Shown here piece after piece: positions 23,778 to 31,716 of a DNA stretch of 31,806 nucleotides. The translations under genes were made by a program, and so were the position numbers. Source of the DNA: an uncultured Ruminococcus sp. (GTDB lineage: Bacteria > Bacillota > Clostridia > Oscillospirales > Ruminococcaceae); NCBI GenBank assembly GCA_934435205.1, contig CAKSAK010000012.1:1-31806 (forward strand), given 5' to 3'. Numbering within the stretch: the first letter of the stretch is position 1; each line of letters starts with the position of its first letter. The notes beneath the pieces are model-generated. The model worked only from the letters and a program-made list of their open reading frames with translations, had not been told where the DNA came from and ran no database searches.

Positions 23778-24203
23778 TCAGAAAATCAATGTTCCGCTGT
23801 TGACTTCCAGATACTCGTATTTACTTCCGCTGTAAACATATACATGAGCTTCAGTACGATATTTTCTTCCTGATACCGCCGATGAATATGTATCGCTGAC
23901 GTATGCGCTGCGTCCGTTCACTGCTTTTGTAACAACATCAACATTACTCCAAGCACCGTTTGAATATTCCTGTAGATACAGATAAATGCTTATCTTTGTT
24001 GCTGTGGATTTGCCCTTAGCATCACATTTATAAGCTATATTTGAGCCTGAACGATATACACTTGTACTAACATTGTCTGTGTACAGATACATTAATTCTA
24101 TACCCGGTTCTACATAATCGATTACGCTATTCGCCGAAACACTCATACTAAGCGAACACATCATAATGCATATAGCCATTATCGCAGAAATCATTTTCTT
24201 CAT
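23778..24203 (-). CDS. Secreted DUF6147-like protein (cassette 2)
   Basis: A 141-residue exported protein with signal peptide MKKMISAIMAICIMMCSLSM and cleavage near SVSA. The mature part shares YLQEYSNGAWSNVDVVTK, VSDTY and YSGSKYEYLE with the cassette-1 protein at 5145-5567, and the two align over their full mature length. It has no Cys pair in the positions used by the cassette-1 protein (NVDCVTK versus NVDVVTK). AAAGGAG lies 12 bases before the ATG, a long spacing. The upstream TGTGTACA promoter-like element suggests direct control by the cassette sigma factor. Confidence 0.75.
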   Translation of the reverse strand: MKKMISAIMAICIMMCSLSMSVSANSVIDYVEPGIELMYLYTDNVSTSVYRSGSNIAYKCDAKGKSTATKISIYLYLQEYSNGAWSNVDVVTKAVNGRSAYVSDTYSSAVSGRKYRTEAHVYVYSGSKYEYLEVNSGTLIF

Positions 24204-24242
24204 AAAAAATGTGCACTCCTTTCCTCAAAATTTTGTTCCCTT

Positions 24243-24280
24243 TATATACTGAGATACAAGTTTGAGTAAATTTGTACACA
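24243..24280 (-). promoter_or_regulatory. Putative cognate promoter/operator of cassette 2
   Basis: Read on the minus strand: TGTGTACA (24280-24273), AAATTTACTCAAAC, then TATATA (24248-24243). It matches the element before the cassette-1 DUF6147-like gene (5076-5112), including the TTT-purine-C-[AT]-C segment after TGTGTACA. It lies just downstream of the anti-sigma gene stop. Confidence 0.55.
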
Positions 24281-24298
24281 CTTTTCGTAAAAAATATT

Positions 24299-24976
24299 TT
24301 ATTTTGTAGGATTAACCGAATTTGCCATTTCAATTATGTCATTTTTGCACAAATCTCCGTTTATGGAATATACATAATTTCCATCATTCCAAACAATGAT
24401 AGATGAGTTGTCATCATAGGATAAAAACGCTTCACAGCCTGATACGGTGACATATTCTGTTTTCCTATTTTCAGTATCAATATTATGGGTTGCCGTTAAT
24501 GAACCTTGAGAATAAAAAATGATTTTATTTTTGAAACGATAATCAATGCCTAAATGTGCGATATCCTCAATTCTGCTTTCTTCTACAAATCCTTTTGGAA
24601 TAAACGTCGGCTCATAATAGATAAATTCATCGTTCATATCATCTGCGGGAATAGCTCCTTGAACAGCATGCACATCAGCGTTATTTTCATTTTGCGAGAC
24701 AAACAAACCTACGAACCATTCTCTTAACTGTGGAACAGCGGCAACTGTAATTGTACTCATCATTAAAACTGCCGCTATAATAAAAATAGTCTTCCTCAGA
24801 GTTGTTTTTATCAAAGGATAATATGGTCTGCTTCTGTCCTTTATCAGCCTGTTTACTTTCTTTTTGTAAGTCTCTGAAAAATCACATTCGACATCTGCGA
24901 TAGATTCCATTTCTCCTGCACACGGCAGTATTACCGCTTGTTCGATAGCTCTATACAATGCTGTATTTTCATTCAC
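24299..24976 (-). CDS. Membrane-anchored anti-sigma factor with DUF4367 domain (cassette 2)
   Basis: A 225-residue paralogue of the cassette-1 protein. A cytoplasmic N-terminal part of about 68 residues is followed by one membrane helix (about 69-87) and VAAVPQLREWFVG, nearly identical to the cassette-1 motif. The outer domain ends IIEMANSVN, as in DUF4367 proteins. GTG at 24976 is chosen with GAGGTGAT just upstream. It overlaps the sigma gene by 8 nt, the same overlap as in cassette 1. Predicted to sequester the sigma factor at 24969-25502 until an envelope or extracellular signal acts on the outer domain. Confidence 0.75.
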   Translation of the reverse strand: MNENTALYRAIEQAVILPCAGEMESIADVECDFSETYKKKVNRLIKDRSRPYYPLIKTTLRKTIFIIAAVLMMSTITVAAVPQLREWFVGLFVSQNENNADVHAVQGAIPADDMNDEFIYYEPTFIPKGFVEESRIEDIAHLGIDYRFKNKIIFYSQGSLTATHNIDTENRKTEYVTVSGCEAFLSYDDNSSIIVWNDGNYVYSINGDLCKNDIIEMANSVNPTK

Positions 24977-25502
24977 TAATATCACCTCGTAATTTTTCAA
25001 ACAAAATCTGTTCAGCCTTTCTCAGATATTTATATACAGCGTTCCGTGAAACTCCCATAAGTTTGGCGGTTTCATCGGCATTGTGTCCGTAATAATAAAA
25101 ATATGTAATTGCGACTTTGTATTTTTCTTCCAGTTCGCTGATTGCCTTAGATAAATCGGCAACATTATAATCGTTAAATTCATCGGCGGAAGGAATATCT
25201 CTCATTTCTTCATGAATGTCATTGTAGAAATGCTTTTTTTCTTTGTTATAAAGTCTATAAGAAGCGTTTCTAATAGTTATAATCAAGTAAGCTTCCATTT
25301 TGTACACGGGTAAATTGTGAATTTTATGAAAATTATCGGCTATTCTATAAAATGTTTCCCATACAGCTTCTTCCGCTAATTCATGTGATCTTAAAATCTT
25401 AAACGACTCGGTATATAGCTTTTTTTCAAACTTTTTTACTAGTTGTTCAAAACTTTTTTTATCTTCATCATCGTTTATCAATGCCAGACAAATGGCTAAC
25501 AT
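24969..25502 (-). CDS. ECF-like sigma-70 family RNA polymerase sigma factor (cassette 2)
   Basis: A 177-residue sigma factor. Region 2 lies at about residues 15-85 (with LAEEAVWETFYRIADNFHKI and EAYLIITIRNASYRLYNKE), and the region-4 helix-turn-helix at about 125-170 (NADETAKLMGVSRNAVYKYL). It is homologous to the cassette-1 factor throughout. AAAGGGG precedes the ATG. It heads the cassette-2 operon and is followed, with an 8-nt overlap, by its anti-sigma gene. Confidence 0.85.
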   Translation of the reverse strand: MLAICLALINDDEDKKSFEQLVKKFEKKLYTESFKILRSHELAEEAVWETFYRIADNFHKIHNLPVYKMEAYLIITIRNASYRLYNKEKKHFYNDIHEEMRDIPSADEFNDYNVADLSKAISELEEKYKVAITYFYYYGHNADETAKLMGVSRNAVYKYLRKAEQILFEKLRGDISE

Positions 25503-25527
25503 AATATCACCCCTTTAACTTCATTTG

Positions 25528-26253
25528 TTAGTATATAACAAGTATATCACTAAAAGTTAAATATTTCAAGCGTAAAGATACAGAAAACTCAGACTTAGCC
25601 ACATGTAAATTCTTCAGCCAATCGGAATACTCATAACGGGTAATATCCTTGCCCTGCTTGCAGGTGCGCCTATCGTCAGCCTGACCCGATCGTCCTTTCC
25701 TTGGAGGTTCCATGCCACATAACCTGTACAAACTCGCAGAGCTTAACTGTTGTTCAAATTCATCGTTTGTAAATTCCGGTGAGGTCATAGCGGAATGGTA
25801 AAGTTTCTCTGATTTAGCCAAAAGTGTTCGCTTCTCGGCATTTTTCTCTTTGGGCTTTTTCTTGGCAAAATCCATCTGATTGCACGTTCTGTTTGGATTT
25901 TCAGGCGAAGGCATATCGCAGTATTTTGTCTTATAGCCGCCGTTCACAATAAAAAATCTGTTGCAGTTCAGACACCTGCGTATCTGATGCCCGACCATAA
26001 GACCTTTGAAAAAATCAACTTTCAGAAGCGATTGCAGTCGCTTGGCGTGGTAATATTCGGCAATAAGATACTCTCCGCTGCCCTCTGCCTTCTCTCTCGG
26101 AACAAGGTTCATATCGAGATTGTCGGTAAGATCATAGCTCATCCATGGGTCATTGATTGGATTGGCTATTTTCTTGTACGAAAGGCGAAGCACCACGAGG
26201 AGTAGTATTCCGTTGACACCAAGAAGTTCACAGAGGGCAGATTTCGTTTGCAT
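25528..26253 (-). pseudogene. Truncated DUF6076-like zinc-ribbon protein
   Basis: The frame contains the DUF6076-type core: LLKVDFFKGLMVGHQIRRC, then CLNCNRFFIVNGGYKTKYCD and PNRTCNQM, with paired Cys that probably bind zinc. This is followed by LYHSAMTSPEFTNDEFEQQL. No ribosome binding site precedes the ATG at 26253, and the N-terminus overlaps a recombinase relic on the opposite strand. The last dozen residues are encoded by the sigma promoter region of cassette 2, so the original C-terminus is lost. It is probably a non-functional fragment cut at both ends; the function of intact relatives is unknown. Confidence 0.55.
25541..25569 (-). promoter_or_regulatory. Promoter of cassette-2 sigma factor gene
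   Basis: On the minus strand: TTGAAA (25569-25564), a 17-base spacer, TATACT (25546-25541). Hexamers and spacing are identical to the cassette-1 sigma promoter. The promoter lies within the last codons of the truncated DUF6076-like frame. Confidence 0.75.
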
Positions 26254-26390
26254 GAGCTTACCCGTGAGATGTGCCTGGAGCTGATCGAGTATATCACCCT
26301 TGATGCCTATGTGGAGGGGCAGCCTCGTGAAATCTACATCTACTACAAGCTGCTCGACGAACCTCTGAAAGATAAAAGAAGCCTATTTAA
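26206..26390 (+). pseudogene. C-terminal relic of a large serine recombinase
   Basis: The plus frame reads VDTKKFTEGRF, then HELTREMCLELIEYITLD, EGQPREIYIYYKLLDEP. This matches the usual C-terminus of TnpX/TndX-type large serine recombinases, where an LTxEMxxELI segment is followed by a basic stretch and IxIxYKxxD. No catalytic N-terminal domain or start codon is present. Confidence 0.5.
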
Positions 26391-26432
26391 AGGCGTATTT
26401 ACGTTATTTACCCAGCATATGAAAGTGTGTTA

Positions 26433-26543
26433 CTATTTGGCAAGACGACAACGCTTTCTGTCTACAGTCATATGTTTCAGGAGTATCAGGTCAAAGCTTG
26501 CGATGCTGTTGCAAACGCTTTGAAGTTCAATAGCGGCTCATAA
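26433..26543 (+). pseudogene. C-terminal relic of a tyrosine integrase
   Basis: The frame reads LLFGKTTTLSVYSHMFQEYQ then VKACDAVANALKF and a stop. TTTLSVYSHMF matches the segment around the catalytic Tyr of tyrosine recombinases (typically LGHxxxxTTLxxYSH); FG replaces the expected GH. Only the last 35 or so residues survive. The right 161-bp repeat starts about 60 bases downstream, where an attachment site would be expected. Confidence 0.5.
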
Positions 26544-26547
26544 CAGC

Positions 26548-26579
26548 AAAAAATCTGAAGTCGGAGCTTCGGATTTACA
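26548..26579 (+). terminator. Hairpin after the integrase relic
   Basis: AAATCTGAAG (26551-26560) pairs with CTTCGGATTT (26567-26576), a 10-bp stem with one G-U pair and a 6-base loop. It was probably the terminator of the lost integrase gene. Confidence 0.5.
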
Positions 26580-26602
26580 TACTTATTTTGCAGAAAATAC
26601 TT

Positions 26603-26763
26603 CGATTTTGCGGCGTTTTTGAGCAATGCAATTGTAGTGATTTTAAGCCGATTTCGGTGATTTTTAGCACAAATAAGTGGCAAACAAGTGGTTGAAAGTG
26701 GTGCATTTCTACCAGGAAGAGTACCGTATGCGTAATGACAGCAGGCGGTTAATTTTTAATTAA
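26603..26763 (+). repeat. Right copy of the 161-bp direct repeat
   Basis: Second copy of the 19728-19888 repeat, same orientation, about 98% identical by eye. The sequences outside both copies differ, so the repeat boundaries are sharp. Confidence 0.9.
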
Positions 26764-26847
26764 AAGCTATGCGACGAGGGCAAGCTTGTGTGCGAGATTG
26801 ACAAGAGCGAGCCGTCTCGGCATTGTTATGTGGCGAGAAGGATGTAG
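26764..26847 (+). pseudogene. C-terminal tail of a lost gene
   Basis: The frame KLCDEGKLVCEIDKSEPSRH, CYVARRM and stop is protein-like but begins at the repeat edge without a start codon. It appears to be the 3' end of a gene cut off by the island or repeat. The family was not recognised. Confidence 0.35.
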
Positions 26848-26869
26848 TACTTCATAGGCATATCCATAG

Positions 26870-26898
26870 CAAAAGGCGGACTAAACATCCGCCTTTTT
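26870..26898. terminator. Bidirectional terminator of the recombinase gene
   Basis: AAAAGGCGGA pairs with TCCGCCTTTTT (loop CTAAACA). It lies 6 bases past the stop of the minus-strand recombinase and could also stop plus-strand transcription from the island. Confidence 0.8.
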
Positions 26899-26903
26899 GT
26901 TTG

Positions 26904-27836
26904 TTATGACAGTTCAGAAAGTGATCTCATCACAAGGTCAATATCCTTGCTTTCGAGCTCTTGTATGATATGTAAATACGTTTTCTGTGTTGTTGTCATG
27001 CTTGCGTGACCAAGTCGTCTTGCTACACTTGCGATTGAAACGCCCGCAAAAAGTAAAAGCGAGGCGTGGGTATGACGAAGTCCGTGTACCGAAATAACAG
27101 GTACATTAGCTTTTTTACAGTGTCTTTCCAAAATGTCATTGACTGTTGAATTGTATATTTTCGAGCCGCGTTTGACAAATATCGGTTCGTCTCCGGGCAA
27201 CTTCTTAACCAATCTAGAGAACTGAATTACCGTCATCCAGTCCATCTGTATCTTACGTACGGATGACTGATTTTTGGTAGGCAGAAAACCGCCGTCACCT
27301 TTATAATTCCATGTCTTGCTGACAGATAGTGTCTGACGCGGAAAATCAAAATCTTTGGGAGTAAGTGCAAGCGCTTCCGAAAAACGCATTCCTGTCTTGG
27401 CAACAAGAAGAATAAACCAGTCCCAATTAATTTCAGGCTCAAGATTAAGAGTGTTAAGCAGTGTATGCAATTCAAACTGATTAAGGTACTTTACCTTCTT
27501 TGCTTTGGGCGGTCTGCCTTTAATAATTACTTTGCGCGTCGGATCACGCTCGATTAAACCCTCATCCACCGCGTCAAGTATTGCACATTTCAGCTGATGA
27601 TGAAAATCCATCGTAGTCTGTTTCTCGTGGTAAACCGCATAATCATTTATCAACTGCTGATATGTGATTCTCGAGAGTTCATGCACCTTTAAATCGGGTG
27701 CTAAACGCTTAAGCCAGGACTGCGTCATAAGATACTTGTCCATCGTGACCTTGCGTATTGCTCCCTCCTTGTAAACTCTTATCCACTGTGCATAATATTC
27801 ATGGAATAAGGCGTCCTTGGTGATTGACTTTAACAT
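26904..27836 (-). CDS. Tyrosine recombinase, probable HsdS invertase
   Basis: A 310-residue intact tyrosine recombinase. The N-terminal SAM-like DNA-binding domain occupies about residues 1-100. Catalytic residues are all visible: Arg151 (TGMRFSEAL), Lys188 (PTKNQSS), His251 and Arg254 (HGLRHTHAS), His277 (LGHASM), and Tyr287 (QKTYLH). AGGAGGT lies 5 bases before the ATG. It sits next to a silent hsdS half-gene in a type I restriction locus, where recombinases of this size invert hsdS segments and change DNA specificity. It is unlikely to be the integrase of the neighbouring island, which carries its own relics. Confidence 0.85.
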   Translation of the reverse strand: MLKSITKDALFHEYYAQWIRVYKEGAIRKVTMDKYLMTQSWLKRLAPDLKVHELSRITYQQLINDYAVYHEKQTTMDFHHQLKCAILDAVDEGLIERDPTRKVIIKGRPPKAKKVKYLNQFELHTLLNTLNLEPEINWDWFILLVAKTGMRFSEALALTPKDFDFPRQTLSVSKTWNYKGDGGFLPTKNQSSVRKIQMDWMTVIQFSRLVKKLPGDEPIFVKRGSKIYNSTVNDILERHCKKANVPVISVHGLRHTHASLLLFAGVSIASVARRLGHASMTTTQKTYLHIIQELESKDIDLVMRSLSELS

Positions 27837-27856
27837 TTTATACCTCCTATTATTTC

Positions 27857-27875
27857 GGCTTATAGCCGTTTTTAA
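27857..27875 (+). other. Small palindrome between recombinase and hsdS half-gene
   Basis: CGGCT-TAT-AGCCG (27857-27869) is followed by TTTTT, so it may be a weak terminator on the plus strand or a recombinase-related palindrome. No promoter for the hsdS half-gene was found after it. Confidence 0.4.
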
Positions 27876-27896
27876 CTGGTTTTATTAATTGAATGA

Positions 27897-28433
27897 ATAA
27901 TTGCAAACAAATTTACTGACGCTTGGGAACAGCGTGAGCTGGGGGAGGTTTTTGAAGAATATTCTGAAAAGAACCATACTGAGCTTCCGCCGCTGACAAT
28001 AATTCAGGGCGGGGGTACTGTTCGGCGTGATGAGTCAGGTCGTACACTACAGTATGATAGAGCTAGCTTGTCAAACTATAAGATGATTAACAAGAATGAC
28101 TTTATTGTTCACCTACGTTCATTTGAAGGTGGACTGGAAAAGGCTAATTCTCAGGGAATTATCAGTCCTGCTTATCATACTTTCCACGGAGAGGGGACGG
28201 ATACAAGGTTTTATTATGCCTATTTTCGTTCAAAGACATTTATCAATAAGGACTTGAAACCTCACGTTTATGGTATTCGTGATGGGCGTAGTATCGATAT
28301 TGATGGAATGAAAACTATTAAGATTCCATACACATCATATGCTGAGCAAAAACAGATTGGCGAGTTTCTAACCCACCTCGACCGCCTTATCACCCTTCAT
28401 CAGCGTAAGCAAAAAAACAGGAGCCAAGAATGA
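27897..28433 (+). pseudogene. hsdS: Silent hsdS half-gene (one target recognition domain)
   Basis: The frame is open from 27897, directly after a stop, and has no start codon or ribosome binding site. It starts NKFTDAWEQRELGEV, the conserved entry to an HsdS target recognition domain, and continues through one such domain to YAEQKQIGEFLTHLDRLITL followed by HQRK. This is about 175 residues, roughly half of a normal HsdS. It is oriented opposite to the hsdS whose end lies at the right edge, and the two share a perfect inverted repeat at their conserved ends. It therefore acts as a silent cassette that can be swapped into the expressed gene, not as a simple dead gene. Confidence 0.8.
28374..28410 (+). 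repeat. Inverted repeat, copy in the silent hsdS
   Basis: 37 bases identical to the reverse complement of 31770-31806. Identity ends exactly at 28410/31770; the other end runs off the window, so the full repeat is longer. It encodes HLDRLITLHQRK and neighbours in both hsdS copies. Confidence 0.95.
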
Positions 28434-28444
28434 ATCTTGACTCC
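28411..28444 (-). terminator. Terminator of hsdR
   Basis: On the minus strand GGAGTCAAGA pairs with TCTTGGCTCC, followed by TGTTTTTTT. It lies 21 bases past the hsdR stop and directly abuts the inverted repeat. The stop codon of the hsdS half-gene falls inside the hairpin on the other strand. Confidence 0.8.
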
Positions 28445-28464
28445 ATACGGCTCACATTATGTTA

Positions 28465-31400
28465 TTATTCATTAGTTGAAATTTCAAAGCCGCCGCTCAG
28501 GATGAACTCTCTTAAAAGTTTATCCAGCTTTGAGCGAACCTTTCGCTTGGGGATTTCGGTTTTCTCTGCTTTCTCGAAATATTCTTTTGCCACATCAATA
28601 TTAACCTGCTCAACAAGCTTATCATATCTACCGAAAGCATTTATATCCTCTTCCGTAACGTGCAATGACATGAACTTCTTCAAAGCAGTTTCGTTAATGC
28701 CCAGGTTTCTTGCAAAATTACAGAACTGGTCACTTTTTGCTCTTGACTGATATTCGGTGATGTAATCAAGAATTGTTTTGTCATCATCAATAACAAGCTC
28801 AGCATTCTGAATATCCTTCAAAAGAATGTTGGCATACTTCTGCTGATCTTGCGATAGGTTGGCAAATGATTTATGCAGCTCGTTTAACATGACATTTCGT
28901 GTTTGTTCATCAGTGCCGTCACCCATCATCTTGATATACTTTCTGAAACGGGAATTCATATATTCGGCATCAATTTTATCCGTAGAAAGCGACATCAGAT
29001 AAGGTTCAATATCATACGGCTCATCGTCGGAACCGCCCGATCCACCCGTGCGCAGCTCTTTGTAACGCCTCAGAAGAATGTTATAAATGTTCTCATCAAA
29101 TAAAAGCGTTACAATGTCCTTGTTTCCGTTATCGTCTTCAAATTCATAGTCACGTTTCTCCCAAACAAAGCCCTGAACCCTTGCCGATTCAAGGAATTTG
29201 TTGAGCTCCTTAAACAGTTTTGAAAACTTTCTTTTCTCCGTCACATCATCGGGAAGTCTTGAAAAAATCAGGGATTCCTGCAATCTTGAATATATCATTG
29301 ATATCCGAAAAAGCAGCATTCATATTTTCAAGATTTTGTATGAGCTTTGCTACGAAAATGCCGTAAGGCTTTTGTCCCGAATATTGCTCGAAAGCATATT
29401 CTATAATATTTTTCATAGTGTATGGTCTGCGATAGTAACGAATGATTCCATGGGGCTTATCATCATTGAACACACGGTTTGTTCTCGAAAATGCCTGAAT
29501 AATCATTTCGATATTTGACCACTTATAAAACTTATCCATATACAACGTGTTAAGCCACTTGGAATCGTAACCCGTAAGCATCTGATCTACAACAATGAGA
29601 ATGTCAAGACACTTAGACGGCTCATTTTCTACAGCGGTATAGGGTGTTTTATGTGCCAATCTTGCACACACGTCACGCTTAAATGAGGCGTATCCCGAGA
29701 TATTAAAGCACGTACCGAATAGACTGTTATAGTCTTCGAGCATCTGGGCTATACCATCAATTTTTTCGATAGAGCTTTCGTTGTTTCCATCGCTGGGATC
29801 AAAAACGGCAGTTGTTTTCAAACCGCAGTCACGCTGGGCAAACAATTTGTAATACTTGATTGTCTCGGGGATGCTGCTTGTTGCGAGTATTGCATGAAAC
29901 TTTCCGTTGTGGCTCTGGCTCACCCAATTATCTAGAATATCATCAATTACTGCTTTTCTGTGTTCATCACGGTTATACTGTGCATCTGTAAGACATCCCT
30001 CGATACTTTCTAGCGGATCGCCGTCATCATCAAGCTGTTCTCCCATAGGTACGTCATCCATCCAATGCATATAAATTTTTTTCTTGCTGTCATTGGCAAA
30101 GACTTCGGTTTCATCCTGTGCTTTTGCCTTTTCAAGTGCAACCGCTTTTCGCAGGTCTTTGTCTTTATATGTAGGCTGAGGAACGCTGTCAAATCCGAGG
30201 ACATTGCCGTCACGCATACCGTCGACAACCGTATACCTTGTGCCCTCAAGTTCATCGCCGAATACATCAGCTGTGGTGGAATCCTTTTTCTTGTTGATTT
30301 CAAGAATCGGAGTGCCCGAAAAACCTATGAAAATCGCGCGTGGGAATGTGTATTTTATAGATGAAAGCATACGGCCGAATACACTTCTGTGGCACTCGTC
30401 AACGATGAAAACAATACGCTTGTTATTAATTTTTTCAATATCATCATTGTTTATTCCGTCTTCTGCCTTGATACGGCTCATTTTCTGAATAGAGGTTACA
30501 ATCAGAGTGTCGCCTACATTATCACTTTTCAGCTTGGAAATCAGCACTTCAGTATTTTCAGTTGACTGAACGTCATCTGTTTCATCGGCAAAACCTCTGT
30601 ATTCACGCAGCGACTGCATTCCAAGTTCAATTCTGTCCATAAGGAAAACTACCTTGTCGGCATCCTTGGAATTTGCAATAAGCTGTGCGGATTTGAAACT
30701 TGTCATGGTCTTACCCGAACCGGTTGTGTGCCATACATAACCGCCGTAAATGCTTTTATCGTCCCACTTCATCTCACTGACACGACGGGAAATCTTACTT
30801 GCAGCATAATACTGATAGCTTCTCATAACTTTAAGTGTGTTGTCGGTCTGATCTGCAACCGTATAGAAACCTATCATCTCGTGCGCCATAGGAATTGACA
30901 AAAGCCGCTCGGCAATCATATTCCAATCATTAATCGGATTGTTATATTTATCTGCCCAATGAAAGCAGAAAGTTTTTCTGAACTTATCATCACTTCCTGG
31001 GTTGGCAAAATAGGTACATTCTTCGGGATTCATTGCAACAAACACCTGCACAAGTGAAAACAGCCCCGTAAACACACCTTCGTAGAGATATTTACGAATC
31101 TGATACTGTGCTTCACTGACAGGTACGTTGCTTTTTTTCAGTTCAACGTGAATGACAGGCATTCCGTTAATCAGCAGACAGAAATCGCCGCGGCGATTGG
31201 GATAAATGCTGTTCTTCGCCTTGAATTTCGGCTGCTGTGCAATCTGATAACGAGTTCTGCCTGCGGCTATTTCATTGCGGTCAAAGATTTTGAGCGATAT
31301 CGTCTTCTTGAAATTGTGCGTGTCATTTTCGTTGTCACGGATAATCTGCACAGTTCCGCCATTAATAAATCCGTTTAGATTCAAAGGCGTGCGAAGCTTG

Positions 31401-31615
31401 GCTATCTGCCCCATAATCTGTGCCATTTCACCATCTGTCATCGGGAAATCGCCCAAACGGTCAATATCTCTGTTGTTTTCAAAGATGATTTTTGCCCAGT
31501 TATCAAGCAAATCTTTTTCGGTAGGATATTTTATTACGCCGTCTTTCCAGCCCTTTTCTTCCACAAGACATTTTATCAAGGCGCTTTCAAACGCTGTCTC
31601 ACTGTCAAATCCCAT
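28465..31615 (-). pseudogene. hsdR: Type I restriction endonuclease subunit HsdR, split by a frameshift
   Basis: HsdR translocates DNA and cleaves it when the HsdMS complex meets unmodified sites. The first frame (31615-29246, 789 residues) has the nuclease motif GMPVIHVELKKSN, Walker A TTGSGKT, DECH (VDECHRSVFGR) and GFSGTPI. It ends AGIPDFFKTSR. The second frame (to 28465) resumes with SRLPDDVTEKRKFSKLFKEL and runs to the usual C-terminal helical domain. Removing one T from the T6 run (A6 at 29262-29267 on the plus strand) gives AGIPDFSRLPDD and one protein of about 1049 residues, the normal HsdR length. The break could be a mutation, phase variation, transcript slippage or a sequencing error. 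Confidence 0.85.
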
Positions 31616-31642
31616 TAGTAGTCACTCCCTTATGCAGCATAA

Positions 31643-31702
31643 TTACTGCTTTTCTTTTTTATTTTCTATCATGCGATCAATATTGTCGTATGCATCTTCA
31701 AT
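31643..31702 (-). other. Short protein-like tail between hsdS and hsdR
   Basis: A frame on the minus strand reads IEDAYDNIDRMIENKKEKQ then stop, preceded directly by an in-frame TAA. It looks like the end of a small helical protein interrupted by a stop, or a coincidence. No start with a ribosome binding site was seen. The hsdR ribosome binding site (AAGGGAGTG) lies just downstream. Confidence 0.2.
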
Positions 31703-31716
31703 TTAATCGATTTTCC

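Larger units (their letters stand above)
19728..26763. mobile_element. Relic genomic island carrying cassette 2, flanked by 161-bp direct repeats
   Basis: The 7.0-kb region is bounded by direct repeats 19728-19888 and 26603-26763. Just inside the right repeat lie C-terminal relics of a large serine recombinase and of a tyrosine integrase. Just outside the left repeat is a tRNA-3'-like fragment. The cargo is cassette 2, a truncated DUF6076-like gene and gene debris. The simplest reading is an integrated element that lost its recombination genes, with the long repeats marking the duplicated target or the recombination sites. An alternative is recombination between two pre-existing intergenic repeats. 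Confidence 0.55.

Noticed and set aside
26904..27836. Intact recombinase as the integrase of the 161-bp-repeat island
   Set aside because: It lies outside the right repeat, next to hsdS pieces with inverted repeats, while the island has its own recombinase relics inside the repeat.
28465..29319. Second half of hsdR as an independent gene
   Set aside because: Its first residues are an out-of-frame translation of hsdR; homology starts in mid-domain at SRLPDD, and there is no ribosome binding site for its ATG.
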